Part shown: positions 23,122-28,086 of the stretch, piece after piece
How positions within the stretch are numbered: the first letter of the stretch is position 1
Layout of the letters: each line of letters begins with the position of its first letter
From: a virus
DNA: 28,086 nucleotides
Virus record (IMG/VR): IMGVR_UViG_3300011116_000551
Span: 1-28,086 of that record
Direction: 5' to 3' (one strand)
The notes under the pieces: model-generated
The model's database searches: none
Told to the model about the DNA's origin: nothing
The model's input: the letters and a program-made list of their open reading frames with translations, nothing else
Made by a program: the position numbers and the translations under genes

Positions 23122-24087
23122 TTACTCCTCAGAACCTTCCGTATTCATCCCGCTTGCGTTGTTATCGGGATAAAACTTCCGCTTTCTAGCCATAAACCAT
23201 TCTTTAGCCTCCTGCGGGATTTCGCTACAATTCATCATAGCGTCAATCGTGGGAAGCGTGTTACGGCTTGCCCCAATGCAAAGGCTTACCCAATGTTTGA
23301 TTTTATCGGCTGAAGTTGTCCCGTTTAAGAGCCTTACTTCAATCGTCCCGTGTTCGGTGTAGGCTTTCCAATTAATTGCCATATAGCGGTCATACTCTTC
23401 GGGATTGACCCCTTCGACATTCAAACGGCAATAGCTATTCCCAAGCCTAGAAGGAGGAACGGCAAGTTTAAGCCAAGGGAGAGCAGAGACTAGGCGATGG
23501 TATCTTCTCCAAGCGGTTGCACGGCTGACATTCCGCTGGTCAAGGTGAAGGTGCAATCCGCAAGTCTTATTCACTTGGGCTTGTGATAGTGATAAAGCGT
23601 GGCAAAACTTTTCCAGCCTGTTTTCACTCACACCCCGCACATAAACCACATTAGCTTCTAGCCCCATATATCCAGAAGGCGGGCAAATAGAGCCGTCACT
23701 CCCAAGGGCGATGAACTTGCTAGTGCGTAGTGGTTGCGTGTTCACATTACGGGGAATAAAAAACTCAATTTCAACGCCTACAAATTCCCCTTGGTGACTC
23801 TGAATGTTTAATAAATCTCTAATTCCAAGCTCCCGTTTCATCACGGGAACGACAGGGCGATGAACTTTCCTCTTCTCCTGCGTAGCAGACCAAAGCCAAG
23901 CCCCCGCCCGTTGGAAGCTTGGGATATGTCTTTGGGGAAGTCCTACTGGATAATCGGTGGAGTCAAAGCGTAGTTGACGGGCTACAAATTTAAGTTTCCT
24001 CCCAATCTGCATTTTTAATTCTAGGGGATGCTGATTTATATCCAGACCGCCCCAACGTAGTGCCTTTTTGTATAGTGTGTTTTTCAT
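23122..24087 (-). CDS. Putative amidoligase (glutamine-synthetase-like fold)
   Basis: A 321-residue protein. After a basic N-terminal region of about 100 residues come the motifs of the phage and bacterial amidoligase family (Amidoligase_2): GVEIEF (104-109), GSDGSI (129-134), GLEANV (142-147), CGLHLHLD (176-183) and HGTIEVRL (246-253). The Glu, His and Arg residues in these blocks match the metal and ATP sites of the glutamine synthetase-like superfamily. The family is predicted to join a carboxylate to an amine or ammonia using ATP. Adjacent GATase supports ammonia as the nitrogen source. The substrate is unknown: candidates are a peptide, a cell-wall component or a host protein. Confidence 0.85.
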   Translation of the reverse strand: MKNTLYKKALRWGGLDINQHPLELKMQIGRKLKFVARQLRFDSTDYPVGLPQRHIPSFQRAGAWLWSATQEKRKVHRPVVPVMKRELGIRDLLNIQSHQGEFVGVEIEFFIPRNVNTQPLRTSKFIALGSDGSICPPSGYMGLEANVVYVRGVSENRLEKFCHALSLSQAQVNKTCGLHLHLDQRNVSRATAWRRYHRLVSALPWLKLAVPPSRLGNSYCRLNVEGVNPEEYDRYMAINWKAYTEHGTIEVRLLNGTTSADKIKHWVSLCIGASRNTLPTIDAMMNCSEIPQEAKEWFMARKRKFYPDNNASGMNTEGSEE

Positions 24088-24094
24088 TGTGTTT

Positions 24095-24196
24095 TTATTT
24101 CTTTCTATTTGTTAGGACATAAACCGCACCCCAGAAAAACCCCGCCACACAGCAGAGAATCCCGAAGGAGAGGAGAGTCCAGATTTCGTTTTGCAT
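24095..24196 (-). CDS. Micro membrane protein (33 residues) heading the amidoligase operon
   Basis: A very short frame encoding MQNEIWTLLSFGILCCVAGF and then FWGAVYVLTNRKK: a five-residue polar start, one membrane helix (about residues 7-28) and a basic end. The ATG lies only 6 nt after the -10 box, so the transcript is probably leaderless or nearly so; no ribosome binding site is visible. It ends 8 nt before the amidoligase gene. The second micro membrane protein in the operon shares the Q-N-[ED]-[IL]-W start, which supports both as genes. Confidence 0.6.
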   Translation of the reverse strand: MQNEIWTLLSFGILCCVAGFFWGAVYVLTNRKK

Positions 24197-24202
24197 AAGT
24201 TG

Positions 24203-24231
24203 AAAGTAGTCGGGAGTGGTAAGAGTGTCAA
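24203..24231 (-). promoter_or_regulatory. Sigma70-type promoter of the amidoligase operon
   Basis: A perfect -35 box TTGACA (24226-24231), a 17-nt spacer and a weak -10 box TACTTT (24203-24208) lie directly before the first gene. The -10 ends 6 nt before the ATG. Activity in the lysogen, independent of phage RNA polymerase, is inferred. Confidence 0.65.
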
Positions 24232-24824
24232 GGGATATTTATCTCTTTATAAAAAGATATTTAGTGTGTTTTTGGATAGAGGATAGCGGACAACGGCATC
24301 GATCATTTCTAGGGGCATTTACGGCTCACCTTGTCGATTTGAGTTTTTGGCAAGCGAAAAAGAGTGATAGAGAATGATAGTAGGTTTGTTAATGGTTTGC
24401 CTATGCTTTTCTAATGTTTACAAGGTATAATAAAAAAACGAATTAAAACTCTTTTTGCGTCACGATTGCGGGCGTTGAACCTTAAGCAAAAGCAGAAAAA
24501 CTCCCTTGCCCCCGGCATCGACCCCGCTTGCCCCCGGTGCGAGTGGGGAATAGGTTGCATTGGCTGTGTAAACATTCTCAATCTCTTTACCTGCGAGGGA
24601 GAGCCTGTCCAGATTGCCCAAAGTTTGCCCGATATTTTCCTTGTTTCATCCATCGTGCAACGGCTGGGGCTGATAGAGCCTCGACACGACCTCGACCGCC
24701 CAAAAAAACGCCCGACCCCCTATGGGGGGAAAACGCACCAGTAATTCACGTTAATACTCTCTCAGATTTTTTCACCAAAATCTTAACCCCCCTATTAGCC
24801 AGCCTTCTATCGTATTACACCCCC

Positions 24825-24853
24825 TTTACAAACCCGCTTGTAACCAGTATTGT
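24825..24853 (+). promoter_or_regulatory. Sigma70-type promoter of the plus-strand gene
   Basis: TTTACA (24825-24830), a 17-nt spacer and TATTGT (24848-24853) lie before the ATG at 24860. The -10 ends 6 nt before the ATG, exactly as for the amidoligase operon on the other strand. Confidence 0.65.
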
Positions 24854-24859
24854 ATCCGT

Positions 24860-25132
24860 ATGAAAACACTATTAATTGCCTTAACCTTACTAACCGCAAC
24901 CCTACAGGCTGAAGATAACTGGTCAGAGTTCTTGGGTGTCTCCCATCAGTCCAGAGGCACGACTACAATCGTCAATAACACAGCTTTTACCAGCACAGGT
25001 GTAGTTACTAAAGTCCGTGACACCTATTTTGGTGCTGGTGGAATCACTATTAAGCAGGGCGACAGCTATTATGGCCCTCGTACATATACGACCAAAGTTG
25101 GTAGTGATTACTTTGGTAGCGGGTCTAGGTAA
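24860..25132 (+). CDS. Secreted repeat protein, candidate lysogenic-conversion gene
   Basis: The only plus-strand gene, 90 residues. Residues 1-17 (MKTLLIALTLLTATLQA) form a Sec signal peptide with an A-x-A-like end. The mature part, from about residue 45 on, contains three units of about 14 residues with the pattern [TI]-K-x-x-x-x-Y-[FY]-G: TKVRDTYFGAGGIT, IKQGDSYYGPRTYT and TKVGSDYFGSGSR; a fourth, weaker unit precedes them. Short beta repeats of this kind occur in small envelope proteins of Gram-negative bacteria. Own promoter, opposite direction and a host-like secretion signal suggest a moron expressed from the prophage. It converges on the minus-strand operon with an 8-bp overlap. Confidence 0.75.
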   Translation: MKTLLIALTLLTATLQAEDNWSEFLGVSHQSRGTTTIVNNTAFTSTGVVTKVRDTYFGAGGITIKQGDSYYGPRTYTTKVGSDYFGSGSR

Positions 25133-25433
25133 TAAACCCCTTAGTAAAACTAGGGTTGTCCTTAAGCACTTGCCCTAGTGTTGCCTCAAGGGTCTTAATG
25201 TCCCGTTCAGTCAACTTAATCTCATAAAGGAAGTTTATGGCTTCTAGCACTTCATGTAGCAAAGTCAGTTGCTTGCTTTGTGGGTCTTGAAGGCTGTTAA
25301 TAAGAATCTGAGTCTTGGGGTATGTCTGGCAGATACCGAACATATCAGAGGAACCTTCGCTCCCCATAAGCTTTTTATATGCAGAAGTGGAGTCGTACTC
25401 TACGACCTCAAACTCCAACGGGCCTATCTTCAC
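25125..25433 (-). CDS. Conserved phage protein with an HExxE motif
   Basis: A 102-residue protein. QLTLLHEVLEAINFLYEIKLTERDIKTLEATLGQVL resembles small phage proteins with a zincin-like helix; many relatives have HEVLHA, here HEVLEA. With H-E-x-x-E only one of the two His ligands is kept, so metalloprotease activity is doubtful. The start is GTG overlapping the previous stop (GTGA). It is the last of four packed small genes. The N-terminal part (MKIGPLEFEVVEYDS) looks like a beta strand pair. Confidence 0.72.
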   Translation of the reverse strand: MKIGPLEFEVVEYDSTSAYKKLMGSEGSSDMFGICQTYPKTQILINSLQDPQSKQLTLLHEVLEAINFLYEIKLTERDIKTLEATLGQVLKDNPSFTKGFIT

Positions 25434-25567
25434 TTGCCTTCTGCGAACCCGCCAGTTTTGTTTTTCATCTTCTTGTAAATCTTAAGGTCAATCGTAGAGT
25501 TCTTTTTGCTACGGCTAATGCCTAGCTTCTTGCGTCTGTTGATATTGTAATACAGACCTTTTTTCAT
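25430..25567 (-). CDS. Small basic conserved phage protein (45 residues)
   Basis: A frame missed by size filters. It encodes MKKGLYYNINRRKKLGISRS followed by KKNSTIDLKIYKKMKNKTGG and a short tail. Proteins beginning MKKGLYANIxxRRKxG are very common in diverse tailed phages and cyanophages, always 40-60 residues and strongly basic, without known function; nucleic acid binding is plausible. It overlaps the genes on both sides (ATGA before, GTGA after). Recognition of the family makes this call firmer than its size suggests. Confidence 0.75.
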   Translation of the reverse strand: MKKGLYYNINRRKKLGISRSKKNSTIDLKIYKKMKNKTGGFAEGK

Positions 25568-25710
25568 TTGTTACGGCCTTTTGAGTAAGCAATAGCAAGA
25601 ATTTGAGCCATGCTACGCTTTTTACCATTAGCACCTTTAGCTTTACCTTTTTTCTTATTGTCGGCCATAAGTTCTTTAATGTTCTTTTGAATGTTGAGTC
25701 CTAAAGGCAT
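25564..25710 (-). CDS. Small basic protein (48 residues)
   Basis: A frame missed by size filters, starting MPLGLNIQKNIKELMADNKK, then a Lys/Gly-rich linker and RSMAQILAIAYSKGRNK. It is very basic. The RSMAQILAIAYS ending, an R-x-x-x-Q-x-x-A-I-A-Y-S pattern, is one I associate with small conserved phage proteins. The start lies 2 nt before the preceding stop region ends, and the stop overlaps the next start (ATGA). Function unknown; nucleic acid binding is possible. Confidence 0.7.
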   Translation of the reverse strand: MPLGLNIQKNIKELMADNKKKGKAKGANGKKRSMAQILAIAYSKGRNK

Positions 25711-25712
25711 TG

Positions 25713-25961
25713 TTAATCCCTTCTGCTTGTTGCTCCGCTACATTTCCATTTAGACCTACTCAATCGAAGAGGGCTGTTAGGATTTCTAGCGGAAGCTGGA
25801 AACTTTTTCATCTGGCCTAAACTTCTAGCACAATAGCTGTCTCCTTTGCTTGTACCGGGAGAGATTGTGTAGCCTTTAGCTCCGTAACTAACCTTATTCT
25901 TACGACCAGTTTTCTTGTTAATAACGAGCTTAGAAAACTTCTTTCCGCTTGCTGGTTGCAT
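25713..25961 (-). CDS. Small basic protein, DUF6321-like
   Basis: An 82-residue basic protein. KKTGRKNKVSYGAKGYTISPGTSKGDSYCARSLG and a C-terminal LSRSKWKCSGATS resemble, from memory, a family of short phage and giant-virus proteins with the pattern GxxYCxRS...LSRxKWxC (around DUF6321). Two Cys flank a Lys/Pro-rich middle and could bind zinc. It is the first of four packed small genes and follows the repeat-rich intergenic region that probably carries their promoter. Confidence 0.72.
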   Translation of the reverse strand: MQPASGKKFSKLVINKKTGRKNKVSYGAKGYTISPGTSKGDSYCARSLGQMKKFPASARNPNSPLRLSRSKWKCSGATSRRD

Positions 25962-26008
25962 AAGCTATAAGTCTTAAAATAACTTTATTCATTTGTAAAG
26001 GACATATA

Positions 26009-26133
26009 TATGATTAATCATACATTGGTTATGTAAAAGTATGATTGAAGTTTAGAATAGGTTATTACTTACTAGTATTTTTTTAAAGAATGTATATCTA
26101 TGATTAATCTCATTATTCTAATATATGATTAAT
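26009..26133. repeat. TATGATTAAT repeats including a perfect palindrome
   Basis: TATGATTAAT occurs at 26009-26018, 26099-26108 and 26124-26133, with a variant TATGATTGAA at 26040-26049. The first copy extends to the 14-bp palindrome TATGATTAATCATA (26009-26022). Palindrome plus half-site copies upstream of an operon resembles a set of operators for a dimeric DNA-binding protein. Confidence 0.55.
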
Positions 26134-26136
26134 ATA

Positions 26137-26182
26137 TATACCCCCTTACCCCCATAAAGTGACCTTAAACTATACCCCCTTA
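26137..26182. repeat. Direct repeat TATACCCCCTTA, two copies
   Basis: TATACCCCCTTA is present at 26137-26148 and 26171-26182, 34 bp apart, with ACCCCC repeated again just after the first copy. The repeats are C-rich islands in AT-rich DNA and lie next to the TATGATTAAT cluster. Confidence 0.5.
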
Positions 26183-26314
26183 AGATTCGTTTAAGTAAGG
26201 AGAATCAGATCGTCTCCCTCTACTATACAGACAATTCCCATAAGGGAAAACTATAAACTATTAACTATAAACAACTTAAGTATAGGCTTGTAACTAACTT
26301 CTCTTTATATTGTG

Positions 26315-27106
26315 TTACCCCGTAGGGGAGCCACCAGATAACCTACTAAAAGTCTTATATTCATCATTGTAGCGGTTGATAAGCCCTTTACCAAAGAGGT
26401 CTCCCCACCTGCCTGTCTGGGTGTTACCATTAGCCATCTTGATGCTGTCTGTCTTGTTCCAGTAATGGGTCTTGTCGTAAAGCTCTCTGGCTTGCCGTAG
26501 CTTGGTGTGGAACTCCCCAGCACTCATCCCATTCAAAACCTTAAGGGCTTCTGGTGTGATGTCTTTACGGCTGTACTCGATCTTGTCAGAGCCTAGCCCC
26601 ACAGCGTTAAGGATGGCTCTAGCCCCAGAATCACCCCTCATGTGGGCTACGGACATAATAGCTCCAATCATGCCAGCATCGGTTACATTAGGTAGACCTA
26701 CGACCTTAAGCTTTGAAGAAAGCTGACCTGCTACAGCATTGGTGGCCTGTTCGCTATTAGCACCGAACTTCTGGACAGCTTGGCTCACCTCTTTGTAGCC
26801 GGGGTTGCCCTCTCGGAAGCCAAAGGTCTCTTTACGGCCAGATTGGACGGCTGAAACACCTTCTGCTTTCATAATGGCCTTTGCAGAGTCTCGGATGATG
26901 CCTGTAAGGGAATCTACTTGGTCGCTATTTAAGTTCACTTTTAAGGCCATTGTAGGCTCATTTTGAGGCATTGTGGAGGCTTTTTGGGGAACCTGTGGTT
27001 GGGTAGGGGTAGTTTGAGGGGCTTTAGGGGTGGGTAGGGGAGCACTAAAGGAGGGAGCAGGGCGTTCCCACTTCATTGTAGTCCTGTTAAGAGTCCACTC
27101 TGACAT
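26315..27106 (-). CDS. Hypothetical protein after terminase, possibly muramidase-like
   Basis: A 263-residue protein from the ATG; a GTG 4 codons upstream overlaps the terminase stop and is also possible. The first 50 residues are Pro/Thr/Gln-rich and probably disordered. The rest contains GFREGNPGYKEVSQAV, MSVAHMRGDSGARAILNAVG, then an [RQ]ARELYDKTHYW block and a final LFGKGLINRYNDEYKTF. The last 110 residues weakly follow the layout of GH108/PG_binding_3 lysozymes (H-x-RG-x-x-GA, aRxxYD, F-x-x-G-x-x-NR). No other endolysin is visible in the window. A virion-associated protein is the alternative. Confidence 0.6.
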   Translation of the reverse strand: MSEWTLNRTTMKWERPAPSFSAPLPTPKAPQTTPTQPQVPQKASTMPQNEPTMALKVNLNSDQVDSLTGIIRDSAKAIMKAEGVSAVQSGRKETFGFREGNPGYKEVSQAVQKFGANSEQATNAVAGQLSSKLKVVGLPNVTDAGMIGAIMSVAHMRGDSGARAILNAVGLGSDKIEYSRKDITPEALKVLNGMSAGEFHTKLRQARELYDKTHYWNKTDSIKMANGNTQTGRWGDLFGKGLINRYNDEYKTFSRLSGGSPTG

Positions 27107-27110
27107 AACT

Positions 27111-28086
27111 TTATACACTCATCCAAGTTTGTTGTTTACGTTTCTTTCCAAACACTCCTTCAGCAAATTTAGTCAGCTCTTCGTCTAAAAGTCGATCTTT
27201 TTGTTCGATCAATGCCAAGTCTGTATCTCTGCCCATTTGCTCGACCCAGTATTGCACAGCCATAGCTAAAGCATCTAGCCTATCGTCATTGGACAATGCA
27301 CCCCTATCCCTTGTGATACGGCTCATCTGGTAGAACAGGCTGTATTTAAGGGCGGTGTCTAATCCCCTTGTGTCGCAATCGGCATAGTCTTTTCGTACTA
27401 GATCAGAGTCTACAATAAGCTTATGGCTACTCATGACAGGCTCCAACACATCAATAATACGAGCTTCCTTTTGCTTGCTATGTCGAACTTCCTCTATGTT
27501 GCACGGGTGTATTTTGGCGAACACAGGCTTGATAAGGCTGGTAAACATACCACCACCAAAGTTTTCTTCGATGATTACGGCATTAACACCATGCTTCTTG
27601 GCTACTTCAGCCAGAGCCTCTAGGCTTTTAGGGCTATAACCTTCCATTAAACCCCCTATTTCGGCCAAGAATAGCTGGCCGTGGAGCATTTTAACCACCG
27701 CATAGGCTGTTTCATCCCTGCCCTTTCCAGAGGGGTCTATGCTCATGCAACAACCATCGTATTTAACCCAAGGCTCTACGATGCTCATTGGCCTGTAAAA
27801 CCTGTCTCCGTTAAGGCCGACATTGGGTAATTCGTTCCAAGCCAGCTCTGGGCTAGATGCCCATACCGCTTTCTGTGGCCCCATATCGGGATTAAGGGTC
27901 ATTACGATCAAGTCAGACAGCTTGAGAGGATACCTATTCTGGTCGGATAGGCTTGTGTTTAGCTGGAACTGCAAGGCAAACCCAGAACGACCATAACTGG
28001 CCTCTCGCTCCATAAGGTCGGCTTCGCTGAACCGCTGGGGGTCTGTGGGCTTGCCTAACAGTGTGGGGTCGTTGGGCAACTCGTCA
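27111..28086 (-). CDS. Terminase large subunit (T7 gp19-like), C-terminal part
   Basis: Partial gene; the frame stays open to the window edge (residues DEL precede the first possible start), so the ATPase domain lies outside. The visible 324 residues start at DELPNDPTLLG, a conserved stretch after the ATPase core, and include the RNase H-like nuclease domain. Its metal residues are the Asp in CMSIDPSGKGRDET, the Glu pair in VIIEENFGGG and the Asp residues in NDDRLDALAMAVQYW. The enzyme packages DNA into the capsid through the portal and cuts the concatemer. The C-terminus (KKRKQQTWMSV) is basic. Confidence 0.95.
   Translation of the reverse strand, partial: DELPNDPTLLGKPTDPQRFSEADLMEREASYGRSGFALQFQLNTSLSDQNRYPLKLSDLIVMTLNPDMGPQKAVWASSPELAWNELPNVGLNGDRFYRPMSIVEPWVKYDGCCMSIDPSGKGRDETAYAVVKMLHGQLFLAEIGGLMEGYSPKSLEALAEVAKKHGVNAVIIEENFGGGMFTSLIKPVFAKIHPCNIEEVRHSKQKEARIIDVLEPVMSSHKLIVDSDLVRKDYADCDTRGLDTALKYSLFYQMSRITRDRGALSNDDRLDALAMAVQYWVEQMGRDTDLALIEQKDRLLDEELTKFAEGVFGKKRKQQTWMSV

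Larger units (their letters stand above)
24197..24859. other. Long gene-free region, partly GC-rich, unexplained
   Basis: About 660 bp without a convincing gene. 24232-24430 is AT-rich and holds two tandem 10-mers (AGAGTGATAG/AGAATGATAG, 24361-24380) and a perfect TATAAT (24426-24431, plus strand). 24440-24740 is more GC-rich, with clusters of five C, a CCTCGAC pair (24679-24685, 24690-24696) and the hairpin CCCCC-TAT-GGGGG (24716-24728). Frames of 80-111 codons cross it on both strands, but none has protein-like features I recognise. A structured noncoding RNA, a host-derived fragment or a replication or packaging site are all possible. Confidence 0.5.
25962..26314. other. AT-rich, repeat-rich intergenic region at the genome-end junction
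   Basis: A 353-bp stretch without a gene. It contains the TATGATTAAT family (26009-26133), two TATACCCCCTTA copies, two AACTATAAAC copies (26249-26258, 26263-26272) and a TTCCC-ATAA-GGGAA inverted repeat (26235-26248). TATAGT-like -10 boxes are present on the minus strand without a clear -35. In T7 gene order this gap joins the terminase end of the genome to the early end, where terminal repeats and early promoters lie. Confidence 0.55.

Noticed and set aside
24232-24330. A 23-codon frame beginning MPLEMIDAVV upstream of the amidoligase promoter
   Set aside because: Too short, no coupling to a neighbour and only a weak binding site.
24411-24863. Open frames of 80-111 codons on both strands in the GC-rich noncoding island
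   Set aside because: They overlap each other on both strands, show no domain or start signal, and arise from a GC-rich stretch with few stops.
26195-26225. T7-type promoter suggested by GTATAGTAGAGGGAGA on the minus strand
   Set aside because: The similarity covers only the start-site end of the T7 promoter and no second copy was found before other genes.
1-28086. CRISPR arrays, rRNA genes and insertion sequences
   Set aside because: No regularly spaced repeat-spacer pattern, no rRNA-like sequence and no transposase gene or terminal inverted repeats were seen.

Overview
This window is most of the genome of a temperate T7-like podovirus (Autographiviridae-type). The evidence is a T7 gene set in T7 order: single-subunit RNA polymerase, gp2.5-type SSB, endonuclease I, primase-helicase, gp5-type DNA polymerase, gp6-type exonuclease, portal, scaffold, capsid, gp11/gp12 tail tube and nozzle proteins, gp13/gp14 internal proteins and terminase. 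A tyrosine integrase with an attP-like region adds the temperate trait. All genes but one lie on the minus strand, so transcription runs from high to low coordinates. Two small lipoproteins with lipoboxes and a spanin-like overlap point to a Gram-negative host. No host genes are evident, so the exact host cannot be named.

Layout in transcription order (high to low coordinates). (1) 28086-26315: C-terminal part of the large terminase, cut by the window edge, then a protein of uncertain, possibly muramidase-like, function. (2) 26314-25962: AT-rich, repeat-rich intergenic stretch where the T7 right end meets the left end, so the source is probably a circularised or permuted assembly. (3) 25961-25125: four small, tightly packed genes. 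(4) 24860-25132: the only plus-strand gene, a secreted repeat protein with its own promoter. (5) 24859-24197: mostly unexplained, partly GC-rich noncoding DNA. (6) 24196-21974: an accessory operon with a perfect -35 box. It holds a micro membrane protein, a putative amidoligase, a class II glutamine amidotransferase, a second micro membrane protein and a 90-residue protein, and ends in a strong terminator that resembles a tRNA T-arm. (7) 21973-20425: attP-like repeats, a small gene and the integrase. (8) 20423-19200: small early genes, several too short for routine ORF calling. (9) 19203-10247: RNA polymerase, replication and nucleotide-metabolism genes, interrupted by a LAGLIDADG homing endonuclease after the polymerase. 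(10) 10242-1: small probable virion proteins, a tiny lipoprotein, portal, scaffold, a lysis cassette, capsid, gp11, gp12, gp13 and the start of gp14.

How it works together. The phage RNA polymerase would drive the replication and morphogenesis blocks. SSB, endonuclease I, primase-helicase, polymerase and exonuclease form a T7-type replisome and host-DNA degradation set. The DUF4406 protein and the nucleotide pyrophosphohydrolase-like protein may adjust nucleotide pools. The integrase and attP give the lysogenic option, but no repressor is recognised. The amidoligase/GATase operon and the plus-strand secreted protein have their own sigma70-like promoters placed 6 nt from the ATG, so they are candidates for expression in the lysogen. 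The amidoligase/GATase operon is the most interesting part: the pairing predicts ATP-dependent amide or peptide-bond formation by an unknown pathway.
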